Assembly (NCBI RefSeq): GCF_046348265.1
Contig: NZ_JAXMEO010000015.1
Source of the DNA: Pelomonas sp937871895
Lineage (GTDB): Bacteria; Pseudomonadota; Gammaproteobacteria; Burkholderiales; Burkholderiaceae_C
Reading direction: 5' to 3' (one strand)
DNA length: 64,000 nucleotides
The notes beneath the pieces were generated by a model. It was not told where the DNA came from. It did no database searches and saw only the letters and a list, made by a program, of their open reading frames with translations. A program made the translations under genes and the position numbers. Positions within the stretch are counted from its first letter, which is position 1; each line of letters opens with the position of its first letter. Below are positions 41,699 through 50,337 of the stretch, one piece after another.

Positions 41699-42757
41699 TC
41701 AGGCGTCGAAGAGGTCGCTGCCTCGGCTGGCTGGCGGTGCCAATCCCAGATGGCGGTAGGCGGCCAAGGTAGCAATGCGGCCACGCGGGGTGCGTTGCAG
41801 ATAGCCCTGCTGGATCAGATAGGGCTCGATCACGTCTTCAATCGTCCCGCTCTCTTCACCGATGGCTGCTGCCACGTTGTCGAGCCCGACCGGGCCGCCA
41901 TCGAAGCGGTGGATAACGGCTTCCAGCAGCTTGCGGTCCATCAGGTCGAAGCCCTGCGGGTCGACGTCCAGCATGGCCAATGCCCGGTCCGCCAATTCGG
42001 CCACGATGCGCCCGTCACCTTTGACTTCGGCGAAGTCGCGGACGCGGCGCAGCAGGCGGTTGGCGATGCGCGGTGTGCCGCGCGATCGCTTGGCGATCTC
42101 CAGCGCCCCAGCCGCATCGATGCTGGCGCCAAGCAACTGGGCTGAGCGCGTGACGATGCGCTGCAACTCTTCCGGCGTATAGAACTCCAGCCGCGCGACG
42201 ATGCCAAAGCGGTCGCGCAACGGGTTGGTCAGCATGCCGGCGCGCGTGGTGGCGCCGACCAGAGTGAAGGGTTGCAAATCAAGCTTGATCGAGCGCGCCG
42301 CTGGGCCTTCGCCGATCATGATGTCGATCTGGTAGTCCTCCAGGGCCGGGTAAAGGATTTCCTCGACGACCGGGCTGAGCCGGTGGATCTCGTCGATGAA
42401 GAGCACATCGTTGCGCTCCAGATTGGTCAGGATCGCCGCCAGATCCTTGGGCTTTTCGAGCACCGGCCCCGAGGTCTGGCGCAAGTTGACGCCGAGTTCG
42501 GCCGCAATGATGTGTGAGAGCGTCGTCTTGCCGAGGCCCGGTGGGCCGAACAGCAGCACGTGATCAAGCGCCTCGCCACGCTTGCTGGCGGCGCCGATGA
42601 AGATTTCGAGCTGCTCGCGCGCCTTGGATTGGCCCACGTACTCGTCGAGCAGCTTGGGCCGCAGCGCACGCTCCATGGCCTCCTCTCGGGGAGAGCTGGG
42701 CGCGGCACTGACCAGCCGCGGGCTGGCGGAGGCAAAGTCGTCGGTCTGGATGCTCAT
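41699..42757 (-). CDS. ruvB: Holliday junction branch migration ATPase RuvB
   Basis: A 352-residue AAA+ motor of the RuvABC resolvasome. LRPKLLDEYVGQSKAREQL, the Walker A loop GPPGLGKTTL, Walker B FIDEIHRL, sensor 1 GATTRAGM, and the winged-helix tail (GRIATLAAYRHLGL) are all intact. It overlaps ruvA by one base, and stops just ahead of the shared terminator. No ruvC lies nearby in the window. Confidence 0.98.
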   Translation of the reverse strand: MSIQTDDFASASPRLVSAAPSSPREEAMERALRPKLLDEYVGQSKAREQLEIFIGAASKRGEALDHVLLFGPPGLGKTTLSHIIAAELGVNLRQTSGPVLEKPKDLAAILTNLERNDVLFIDEIHRLSPVVEEILYPALEDYQIDIMIGEGPAARSIKLDLQPFTLVGATTRAGMLTNPLRDRFGIVARLEFYTPEELQRIVTRSAQLLGASIDAAGALEIAKRSRGTPRIANRLLRRVRDFAEVKGDGRIVAELADRALAMLDVDPQGFDLMDRKLLEAVIHRFDGGPVGLDNVAAAIGEESGTIEDVIEPYLIQQGYLQRTPRGRIATLAAYRHLGLAPPASRGSDLFDA

Positions 42758-43326
42758 CAGGACAGCTTCTTGAGGGCCAGCTTGATGCCTTCGCTCACGC
42801 CGACATCAGCCGGCAAGCTCTTGAGGGCCGAGCCCGCGTCCTTCTCGCTGTAGCCCAGGGCGATGAGGGCTTGCAGGATGTCGGCTTGAGCCGCGTTGCC
42901 CACGCTGACCGGCGCGCCAAGATCGGCGCCGAGTTTGCCGCGCAACTCCAGCAGCAGCCGCTCGGCCGTCTTTTTGCCGATGCCGGGCACCTTGGTCAAG
43001 CGGCCCGCGTCCTGCGCGGTCACGGCCTGCGCAAGCTCGGCGACGGAGAGGCCGGACAGCAGCGACAGCGCCATCTTGGGGCCGATGCCGCTGATGCGGA
43101 TGAGCTGGCGGAAAGCCGAGCGCTCGTCGGCCGTCAGAAAGCCGAACAGCTGATGCGCGTCCTCACGGATGCTGAGGTGGGTCAGCAGCACCGCGCGCTC
43201 ACCGAGCGCGCCCAGGTTGTAGAAGGTGCTCATCGGCACGTCGACTTCGTAGCCGACGCCCGCGACATCGATCAGGACCTGGGGGGGAGATTTTTCGGCA
43301 ATGACGCCGCTGAGTCGACCGATCAT
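42757..43326 (-). CDS. ruvA: Holliday junction DNA-binding protein RuvA
   Basis: A 189-residue tetrameric protein that holds the Holliday junction open for RuvB. MIGRLSGVIAEKSPP begins the OB domain. Domain II has ISGIGPKMALSLLSG and KVPGIGKKTAERLLLEL, two helix-hairpin-helix DNA-binding motifs. Domain III (about residues 140-189), which binds RuvB, is short but present. The stop overlaps ruvB by one base (TGATG). Confidence 0.97.
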   Translation of the reverse strand: MIGRLSGVIAEKSPPQVLIDVAGVGYEVDVPMSTFYNLGALGERAVLLTHLSIREDAHQLFGFLTADERSAFRQLIRISGIGPKMALSLLSGLSVAELAQAVTAQDAGRLTKVPGIGKKTAERLLLELRGKLGADLGAPVSVGNAAQADILQALIALGYSEKDAGSALKSLPADVGVSEGIKLALKKLS

Positions 43327-43362
43327 CGACCCATTATCTGGGCCCCGTCGGCTTTGTTGGCC

Positions 43363-44022
43363 TCAGTTCCGACCGAACAAACCCAGGCGTTGGGCTTCCA
43401 GCGCCGCCTCGGCGCGTGAGCTCACGTTGAGCTTGCGATAGATCTGTTTGACGTAGTCAGCAATCGTGTGGCGCGACAGGCCCAGTTGCACGCCGATTTC
43501 AGGCAGCGTGAAGCCCTTGGCCACGCGCAGCAGCACTTCACTCTCGCGTTCCGTCAGCGAGACCTCGTGCAGCAGTGCGGCAGACGAGGCCTGCGGCTTG
43601 GCGTGGGCGGCAAAGTAGGCAATCACCTTGCGGGCAATGGAGGGCGACAGCGGCGGTTCGCCCTGGCTCATGCGCTGCAGCTGCTCAACCAGCAATTCGC
43701 GCGACTGTTCCTTCAGCAGATAGCCAAAGGCGCCGGCCTGCAAGGCAGGGAAGAGGTGTTCGTCGTCGTCGTGGATGGTCACGATGACGGATTGAACTTC
43801 GGGCTGCTTCTCGCGCAGCGCGGTCACCACGTCCACCCCCGAGCCATCGGGCAGGCCCAGGTCCAGCAAGGCCAGCGTGAAGCGCTCGGTGTTGACGGCG
43901 GCCAGCGCGTCCTGGACGCGCGAGCACTCGGTCACATGGGCGTTGGCGAACACCTGCTTCACCAGTGCCTTCAACCAGGCCCGGATCTCCGGGATGTCTT
44001 CGAGCAGCAGGATGTGGTTCAT
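43363..44022 (-). CDS. LuxR-type response regulator
   Basis: A 219-residue two-component regulator. The receiver domain (1-120) has LLLEDIPEIR and the phosphorylated Asp in ALLDLGLPDGSG, with the Lys in LLKEQ. The C-terminal LuxR-type helix-turn-helix reads LTERESEVLLRVAKGFTLPEIG, then SRHTIADYVKQIYRKL. The start ATG 44022 follows the histidine kinase stop by 16 bases. The target genes cannot be told from here. Confidence 0.92.
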   Translation of the reverse strand: MNHILLLEDIPEIRAWLKALVKQVFANAHVTECSRVQDALAAVNTERFTLALLDLGLPDGSGVDVVTALREKQPEVQSVIVTIHDDDEHLFPALQAGAFGYLLKEQSRELLVEQLQRMSQGEPPLSPSIARKVIAYFAAHAKPQASSAALLHEVSLTERESEVLLRVAKGFTLPEIGVQLGLSRHTIADYVKQIYRKLNVSSRAEAALEAQRLGLFGRN

Positions 44023-44038
44023 GGGCGGACCTTTGAGA

Positions 44039-45460
44039 TCACAGGGGGATGGTGAGACGTATGACGGTACCCCAACCCGGGCCGGATTCAACCAGGCACT
44101 GGCCATGCATTTGCTTGGCGCGAGACTTCATGCTCGCCATTCCGTGTCCGCGATCGAGCCGGCCGTCCAATTCGGCCGGGATGCCGTGGCCGTTGTCCTG
44201 CACGGTCAGGATGAAATCGCCCTCCTGGACCGCGCAGCTGATGGTGGCGTGGGTGGCCCCGCTGTGCTTGATGATGTTGCTGACCGACTCGCGCAGGATG
44301 CGGGTGGTCTGGACGTAGGAGCGGGCCTGCAAGGTCTGGGTGATCTCGTCGGTGGGCGACTTCCACTCGGCCAGGATGTTGGCCTGGCCCAGGCGCAGCA
44401 CCACCTCGGCACGCCAGTCGCCCAGCGCGTCGATCAGGTGCACAGGCTTGCCGGTGAGGCCGCGCACCGAGAGGCGCATTTCCTCCAGCGCTTCACGGGC
44501 CAGCGTCGAGATGCGGTCCGATTCGCTGGTGTGCACGATGGTCAGCAGCTTGGCGCCGAGGTCGTCGTGCAGGTCGGCGGCAATGCGCTTGCGCTCGCGC
44601 TCCGTCACCTGCTCCAACTTTTGCTCGGCCAGCTTGGCGTGCTGGCGCTCGACCTCGGCAATGCGCTCTTGCATGCGCTGCTCGGCCGCTGCCACACGGC
44701 GCTCGGCGTCCAGCCGGCTGCGCGCCACGCTGGCGATGCCGTCCAGCCCCAGCGCCAGCATCGCCAGCGGCAGCAGCAGGCCCAGCCAGGGCAGGGAGAT
44801 CCACCACAGGTGAACGTCCGTCCAGGACAGCGCCAGTTCGGCCAGCAGGGCCAGCATGGTGGGCGCCAACAGGGCGGTCAGCAGCCGGAAGTCCGGGTGC
44901 GGGCAGGCCAGGCGGGTTTCGGCCACCGGGTCGGCGCGCCAGCGGCGCCAGCGCTGCCCCAGCACCCAGGCCATGGCCGCCACCAGCTCCAGCACCAGCA
45001 CGCTGTGCCAGAGCCGCGCCAGGGCTTCGACCTCGCCGCCCGACAGCAGCAGGCTCAAGGGCACGACCAGGCACTGGATCAGCAGCGCGTGGGTCACGTG
45101 CTCCTGCTGGGTATTGATCTGACGCAGCAGGTACTGCACACCGCACAGCACGAGCAGGGTCATCAGCAGCGGGCGCAGGCCCAGGGCCGTGGGGCCGCTG
45201 CCGGCGCGCAGCAGGACCCAGCTCAGCATCATCCCGGCCAGGAAGAGGCTGCCCTGCTGATTGCGCTGCACCAGCGACAGCAAACCCAGCGCCAGCGCCA
45301 CGCCCAGCAGCATGGCAGCGAGCCAGGCTTGCGCGCCGGTGGCCCAGGCCATGGCGGCGCTCACCGGCGCGGACACCGGCTCCAGGCCAGCCGCGCAGGC
45401 CATGCCACCGACCAGCGCGAGCAGCGCGGTCGTGCAGCATCGTTTGGGCGTGTACGCCAT
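44039..45460 (-). CDS. NarL-type membrane sensor histidine kinase
   Basis: A 473-residue histidine kinase. The first half has about seven hydrophobic segments, a 7TMR-like sensor. After a coiled coil (residues about 265-305), the HisKA_3 phospho-acceptor site is RKRIAADLHDDLGAKLL, followed by an N box ESVSNIIKHSGATHA and a G box DNGHGI. It is the first gene of the pair with the response regulator at 43363. ATG 45460 is preferred to 45475 on ribosome-site grounds (GGGG nine bases upstream). The stimulus is unknown. Confidence 0.88.
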   Translation of the reverse strand: MAYTPKRCCTTALLALVGGMACAAGLEPVSAPVSAAMAWATGAQAWLAAMLLGVALALGLLSLVQRNQQGSLFLAGMMLSWVLLRAGSGPTALGLRPLLMTLLVLCGVQYLLRQINTQQEHVTHALLIQCLVVPLSLLLSGGEVEALARLWHSVLVLELVAAMAWVLGQRWRRWRADPVAETRLACPHPDFRLLTALLAPTMLALLAELALSWTDVHLWWISLPWLGLLLPLAMLALGLDGIASVARSRLDAERRVAAAEQRMQERIAEVERQHAKLAEQKLEQVTERERKRIAADLHDDLGAKLLTIVHTSESDRISTLAREALEEMRLSVRGLTGKPVHLIDALGDWRAEVVLRLGQANILAEWKSPTDEITQTLQARSYVQTTRILRESVSNIIKHSGATHATISCAVQEGDFILTVQDNGHGIPAELDGRLDRGHGMASMKSRAKQMHGQCLVESGPGWGTVIRLTIPL

Positions 45461-45605
45461 CAAGCCGGACCCCATGGGAGCGCGATTGTGCGTGAGCTTG
45501 CCCGCCGGCCGTGACCGAAAAATCCAGGGTGCCACCGGCATCCGTGCATGTGCCGCATCGCCTGCGCGAAAATGCGCCCCTTTCGTCAGTGTCCAGTCCA
45601 GCCCC

Positions 45606-46502
45606 ATGTCGTCTGCCCTCCTGCAATCCTCCCTGACCTCCTTGCCCCTGCTTGGCCGCGGCAAGGTGCGCGAGAACTACGCGGTGGGTGACGACCGCAT
45701 CCTGATGATCGCCAGCGACCGGCTGTCGGCCTTCGACGTCATCATGGGCGAGCCTATCCCGGGCAAGGGTGCGCTGCTCACGCGCATGGCGCTGTTCTGG
45801 TTCGACAAGCTGGCCGGCATCGTGCCCAACCACCTGACGGGCGACGACCCGCTGTCCGTCGTCACGCCGGCAGAGCGTGAACAGGTCGAAGGGCGGGCCA
45901 TGCTGGTCAAGCGCCTCAAGCCCCTGCCCGTCGAGGCTGTCGTGCGAGGCTACCTGGCCGGCAGCGGCTGGGCCGAGTATCAAAAGTCGGGTTCTGTCTG
46001 CGGCGTCCCCCTGCCGCCCGGGCTGCGCAATGCCGACAAGCTGCCAGCACCCATCTTCACGCCGGCCACCAAGGCCGAACAGGGCGAGCACGACGAGAAC
46101 ATCGACTTCACGCGCATGGTCGAGATCATCGGCGCCGACCTCGCCACCCGCGTCCGCGACATCTCCATCCAGCTCTACCAACGGGCGGCCGACTACGCGC
46201 TGACCAAGGGCATCATCATTGCCGACACCAAGTTCGAGTTCGGCCTCGATGCCGACGGCACGCTCACGCTGATGGACGAAGTGCTGACGCCCGACTCCTC
46301 GCGCTACTGGCCGGTCGAGAGCTACGCCCCGGGCCGCAACCCGCCCAGCTACGACAAGCAATTCGTGCGCGACTGGCTGGAAGCCGCCACCGTGGACGGC
46401 AAGCCCTGGGGCAAGACAGCGCCTGCGCCCGCGCTGCCGGCCGAGGTCATTGCCCGTACCGTCGAGAAGTACCAGGAAGCCCTGACCCGCCTCACCTCAT
46501 GA
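45606..46502 (+). CDS. purC: SAICAR synthase
   Basis: A 298-residue cytoplasmic enzyme that joins aspartate to CAIR in purine synthesis. LLGRGKVRENYAVGDDRILMIASDRLSAFDVI is the ATP-binding start, and RGYLAGSGWAEYQKSG and DTKFEFGLDADG are typical later blocks. Length is that of the bacterial type with no insertion. It overlaps the next gene by four bases. The purE-purK pair lies 2 kb downstream on the same strand, past a convergent gene. Confidence 0.97.
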   Translation: MSSALLQSSLTSLPLLGRGKVRENYAVGDDRILMIASDRLSAFDVIMGEPIPGKGALLTRMALFWFDKLAGIVPNHLTGDDPLSVVTPAEREQVEGRAMLVKRLKPLPVEAVVRGYLAGSGWAEYQKSGSVCGVPLPPGLRNADKLPAPIFTPATKAEQGEHDENIDFTRMVEIIGADLATRVRDISIQLYQRAADYALTKGIIIADTKFEFGLDADGTLTLMDEVLTPDSSRYWPVESYAPGRNPPSYDKQFVRDWLEAATVDGKPWGKTAPAPALPAEVIARTVEKYQEALTRLTS

Positions 46503-47638
46503 CCCAGCTGCGCAGCCGCCTCGCCCAGCGCCTGGAAGCCGAGATCGCGGCCTGGGCAACCCTACCCGGGCGGGTGGCTGGCTTGCAGGTGCAGCGCTGC
46601 CTGCTGCTGGCGCGCCATGGGCGCGAGCAGGAGGCCCGTACCGAGATGGGGCGCCTCTACCAACGCTCCCTGGTGCAGCCGCGTGCCGAGCTGACGGCTT
46701 GGCTGCATTTGGCCGAGGGGGTGCTGGCCTTCTACGCCGGCCACCTGCCGCTGGCCCATCTGCGTGTGCAGCGCGCCCAGGACATGGCCGAGGCCGCAGG
46801 CGTGGCCGACCTGTTGCCCTGGGGCCTCGCGTGGCGGGCACACCTTGAAGTCGTGGCACGTCGTCCGGCGCTGGTAGCCGCCGCTGCGCAACAGGCCCTG
46901 GCCAGCCCGCAGGCCGACGCCGGGGTGCGCTACCGGGCGGCCACGGCCGTGGCTCTGGCCTGGAGCGTCAGCCAGGACCCGGTCGCTGTCGAGTGGTTCA
47001 CGTTCGCGCGCCAGCAATGCCTGATCGATGGTGACGACGCCGCCTTGGCCGCCTTGCTCTACAACCAGACCCAGGTGCGCGCGCTGCGCATCCGCATTGA
47101 CGCCTTGCGCGGCCGGCCGGGCGAGGCGCCGTCAGCCTTGCTCAGCGTGGATTCGGTCAGTCACTTCGATGCCGCCGTGGGCGGTACCGCCCGCTCTGAG
47201 CTGACGCCCCTGGTGCGGGCCCAGTTGCTGCTGGTACAGGGCCAGGTGGCCGAGGCCCGTCGCGTGCTCGAATCCCAGCTCCCCGCCCTGATGGCAGCGG
47301 GGCTGTCCCACATCGGCCACAGCCTGCTGGCCGACCTGGCGTGGTGCTGCGTCGAGGTGGGCGAAACCGCGCGCGCCCGTGCGCTGGCCGAGTCAGCGGC
47401 GCTGGAGCTGCGTGTCGAGGCCCCTGACGGCTGCGACATCGAAGACCGCGCCGCCGCCCACGCGCGCTTGGCCGACGTGCATCAACGCCTGGGCGAACAA
47501 GACAGCGCCGCGCGGCATCGTGCAGCGGCCGAGCAGGCCTGGGTGGCCTTTGACCAGCATCGGGCTGACTGGGTGCTGGCCTTGGAGGCGGCCGGCCTGC
47601 GGGCGCTGCCGGCAGCGGCCGGCACCATCACACGCTGA
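46499..47638 (+). CDS. Helical repeat (TPR-like) protein, unknown
   Basis: A 379-residue soluble protein I do not recognise. It is almost all alpha-helical by composition, with regularly spaced Ala/Leu-rich helix pairs such as LLLARHGREQEARTEMGRLY, and near the end AAAHARLADVHQRLGEQDSA, in TPR style. No signal peptide, no membrane segment, no catalytic motif. Its ATG overlaps the purC stop (ATGA), so it is translated with purC, although a direct purine role is not evident. It could be a scaffold or regulator. Ends 12 bases before the convergent cnoX gene. Confidence 0.7.
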   Translation: MTQLRSRLAQRLEAEIAAWATLPGRVAGLQVQRCLLLARHGREQEARTEMGRLYQRSLVQPRAELTAWLHLAEGVLAFYAGHLPLAHLRVQRAQDMAEAAGVADLLPWGLAWRAHLEVVARRPALVAAAAQQALASPQADAGVRYRAATAVALAWSVSQDPVAVEWFTFARQQCLIDGDDAALAALLYNQTQVRALRIRIDALRGRPGEAPSALLSVDSVSHFDAAVGGTARSELTPLVRAQLLLVQGQVAEARRVLESQLPALMAAGLSHIGHSLLADLAWCCVEVGETARARALAESAALELRVEAPDGCDIEDRAAAHARLADVHQRLGEQDSAARHRAAAEQAWVAFDQHRADWVLALEAAGLRALPAAAGTITR

Positions 47639-47650
47639 GCGGCGGGCGCT

Positions 47651-48601
47651 TCAGAACAGCGCCATCGAGAGCTTGCGGCGGTACTGGTCGATCACCGGGT
47701 CGCTCTGCACGGCCACGGCCTTGCCCGCGAGTTCGATGCCGCCGCTCTTGGGCGCATCTGCCGCCGACTTGACCGGCGGTTTGGTCAGCAGCTCCAGGAT
47801 GGCGACATAGGTCTTGCGCGCTGCCTGGTCGTTCCAGGCCTTGTCGCGCATGATGATTTCGAGCAGCTCGTCCATGGCTTCGGTGAAGCGCTGGCCGGCC
47901 AGATGGTGCTGGGCCAGTGCAAACCGGGCGTCGAAATCGCGCTTGTTGGCGGCAATGGCCGCTTGCAGCGCAGCGGGGTCGGCGGCGGGCGCTTCGGAGG
48001 CGGTCAGCCAGACGGCCAAGGCCGCCAGGCGTGGGCTCGGGCTGAGCGTGTCGGCCGCCTTGGCAGCCACAGGCTCAAAGGCTTCCCGCGCCGCCGCCAC
48101 CTTGCCCACTTCCAGCAGGAGCTTGACGAGGTCAAAGCGCGCGACGTCGTTGCCCGGGTCGGTCTGCAGCGCGTGCTGCAGCTTGCCAACGGCGGCCTCC
48201 AGGCTGCCTTCTGCCGCCAGTTCTTCCGCTTCAGCCACCTCGGCCTCGGCCGCCAGCGCCGCGCCTTCGGGCACGTGCTTGTCCAGGAAGCTGCGGATCT
48301 GCGCCTCCGGCAGCGCGCCCACAAAGCCGTCCACCGGCTGGCCGTCCACGAACATCACGCAGAACGGGATGCTGCGCACGCCGAACATCTGGCTCAGCTG
48401 CGTCGCAATCTCGGGCACCTCGTCGCTGTTCAGTTTGGCGAGCTGGAAGCGGCCGGCGTACTCGGCCTCCAGCTTCTCCAGCACCGGGCCGAGCGTCTTG
48501 CAGGGGCCGCACCAGGGCGCCCAGATGTCCAGCAGCACCGGCTGCTGCTGGGACCCGAGGATCAGTTCGGCTTCGAAGTTCTGGAGGGTGATGTCGATCA
48601 T
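47651..48601 (-). CDS. cnoX: Thioredoxin-TPR chaperedoxin (YbbN type)
   Basis: A 316-residue cytoplasmic protein with an N-terminal thioredoxin domain (residues 1-108) and a C-terminal TPR region (about 120-290). The active site is WCGPCKT, so it is redox-competent, unlike the E. coli homologue whose motif differs. VRSIPFCVMFVDGQ holds the cis-Pro loop. Such proteins protect thiols and hand over clients to GroEL under oxidative stress. It is transcribed opposite to both neighbours. Confidence 0.9.
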   Translation of the reverse strand: MIDITLQNFEAELILGSQQQPVLLDIWAPWCGPCKTLGPVLEKLEAEYAGRFQLAKLNSDEVPEIATQLSQMFGVRSIPFCVMFVDGQPVDGFVGALPEAQIRSFLDKHVPEGAALAAEAEVAEAEELAAEGSLEAAVGKLQHALQTDPGNDVARFDLVKLLLEVGKVAAAREAFEPVAAKAADTLSPSPRLAALAVWLTASEAPAADPAALQAAIAANKRDFDARFALAQHHLAGQRFTEAMDELLEIIMRDKAWNDQAARKTYVAILELLTKPPVKSAADAPKSGGIELAGKAVAVQSDPVIDQYRRKLSMALF

Positions 48602-48657
48602 GGTCGGGGCAGATGGAGGGGCGGCTCCTACAATTCAAGGCTCAATTCAGCCGCCGT

Positions 48658-48662
48658 GGAGG
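48658..48662 (+). promoter_or_regulatory. Ribosome binding site deciding the purE start
   Basis: GGAGG lies six bases before TTG 48669 and 18 bases before the next in-frame start, GTG 48681. This spacing favours the rare TTG start. Confidence 0.6.
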
Positions 48663-48668
48663 CCCCTT

Positions 48669-49181
48669 TTGTCAAACCCAGTGAACTCGAACCCGGACGC
48701 CCTGGTGGGCATCGTGATGGGCTCCAGCAGCGACTGGGAGACGATGAAACTGGCGGCCGAGATTCTCACCGAGTTCAATGTCCCCTTCGAGGCACGGGTG
48801 GTCTCGGCCCACCGCATGCCCGACGAAATGTTCGCCTACGCCGAGGCGGCGGCCACGCGCGGCCTCAAGGCCATCATCGCCGGTGCGGGCGGCGCGGCCC
48901 ACCTGCCGGGCATGCTGGCCGCCAAGACGACCGTGCCCGTTCTCGGTGTGCCGGTGGCCAGCCGCCACCTGCAGGGCGTGGACAGCCTGCACTCCATCGT
49001 CCAGATGCCCAAGGGCATCCCTGTGGCCACCTTCGCCATCGGCGCGGCCGGCGCGGCCAATGCCGCACTCTTTGCGGTGGCCATGCTGGCCAATGAAAGC
49101 CCCGATCTGCGCACCCGGCTGCTGGCCTTCCGGCGCGAGCAGACCGAAATTGCCCGCGGCATGAGCGAGGCGCTCAAGTGA
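48669..49181 (+). CDS. purE: N5-carboxyaminoimidazole ribonucleotide mutase
   Basis: A 170-residue enzyme that rearranges N5-CAIR to CAIR in purine synthesis. GIVMGSSSDWETM and VSAHRMPDEMFAYA (catalytic His) are diagnostic, with IAGAGGAAHLPGM and GVPVASRHLQGVDSL following. The start is a TTG with a well-placed GGAGG; a shorter GTG start at 48681 (166 residues) is also possible. The stop overlaps purK by four bases (GTGA), so the two are coupled. Confidence 0.96.
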   Translation: MSNPVNSNPDALVGIVMGSSSDWETMKLAAEILTEFNVPFEARVVSAHRMPDEMFAYAEAAATRGLKAIIAGAGGAAHLPGMLAAKTTVPVLGVPVASRHLQGVDSLHSIVQMPKGIPVATFAIGAAGAANAALFAVAMLANESPDLRTRLLAFRREQTEIARGMSEALK

Positions 49182-50335
49182 CGCCCCTGCTCCCGGGCAG
49201 CGCCACCCTGGGCGTGCTGGGCGGCGGCCAGCTCGGCCGCATGTTCGTGCAGGCTGCGCATTCGCTCGGTTACCGCTGCGTGGTGCTCGACCCCGACAAA
49301 GCCAGCCCCGCCGGTGCCGTGGCCGACCAGCATCTGTGTGCCGACTACCTCGACTCCTTCGGCCTTGCGCAGCTGGCGCGTGACTGCGACGCCATCACCA
49401 CCGAGTTCGAGAACGTGCCCGCCATCGCGCTCGAAACCCTGGCCGGCATGCGCTTCGTCGCACCCAGCGGCGAGTGCGTGGCGGTCTGCCAGGACCGCGC
49501 GGTCGAGAAGGCCCACTTCGAGAAGGCCGGCGTGCCCTGCGCGCCGCATGCCGTCATCACCAACGAGATCGAGCTGGCGGCCATCGACCCCAGCCTGCTG
49601 CCCGGCATCCTCAAGACCAGCCGCATGGGCTACGACGGCAAAGGCCAGGTGCGCGTGCGCACGCCGCTTGAGCTGAGCGCCGCCTGGGAGCGCCTCGGCA
49701 GCGTGCCCTGCGTGCTGGAGCAACTGCTGCCGCTGGCGGCCGAGCTGTCGGTCATCGTCGTGCGCGGGGCCGATGGCAGCATCGTCAACTTCCCCGTCCA
49801 GCAGAACCTGCACCGCGACGGCATCCTCGCCGTCACCGAGGTGCCCGCAAGCGGCGTCGATGCCGCGCTGCAGCAGCAGGCCGTGGCCAGCGCCCGCCAG
49901 GTGGCCGAGGCCATGGGCTATGTGGGCGTGCTGTGCATCGAGTTCTTCCTGCTGCAGGACGGCCGCCTCGTCGTCAACGAGATGGCCCCGCGCCCGCACA
50001 ACTCCGGCCACTACACGCTCGATGGCTGCGACGTCTCGCAGTTCGAGATGCAGGTGCGTGCCATGGCCGGCCTGCCACTGGTGGCGCCGCGCCTGGTGCA
50101 GGCCAGCGTGATGCTCAACCTGCTGGGCGACCTGTGGTTCCGCGATGGCAGCGGCCCGCAGACGCCCGACTGGGCCGCCGTGCTGGCCCTGCCAGGCGCG
50201 CATCTGCACCTGTATGGCAAGGCCGAGGCCCGCCCGGGGCGCAAGATGGGCCACCTCAACCTGACGGCCGACACGCCCGAGGCCGCGCGTGCGGTGGCGG
50301 CGCAGGCCGCCGCGATCCTGGGGCTGCCCTTCTAG
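49178..50335 (+). CDS. purK: N5-carboxyaminoimidazole ribonucleotide synthase
   Basis: A 385-residue ATP-grasp enzyme that carboxylates AIR with bicarbonate and ATP. LGVLGGGQLGRMFVQAAH is the N-terminal loop; KTSRMGYDGKGQ is the ATP-binding Gly-rich segment. CVLEQLLPLAAELSVI and VNEMAPRPHNSGHYT are conserved in the family. GTG start at 49178 in the purE overlap. tsaC follows after two bases, so the operon continues past purine synthesis. Confidence 0.96.
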   Translation: MTPLLPGSATLGVLGGGQLGRMFVQAAHSLGYRCVVLDPDKASPAGAVADQHLCADYLDSFGLAQLARDCDAITTEFENVPAIALETLAGMRFVAPSGECVAVCQDRAVEKAHFEKAGVPCAPHAVITNEIELAAIDPSLLPGILKTSRMGYDGKGQVRVRTPLELSAAWERLGSVPCVLEQLLPLAAELSVIVVRGADGSIVNFPVQQNLHRDGILAVTEVPASGVDAALQQQAVASARQVAEAMGYVGVLCIEFFLLQDGRLVVNEMAPRPHNSGHYTLDGCDVSQFEMQVRAMAGLPLVAPRLVQASVMLNLLGDLWFRDGSGPQTPDWAAVLALPGAHLHLYGKAEARPGRKMGHLNLTADTPEAARAVAAQAAAILGLPF

Positions 50336-50337
50336 CC

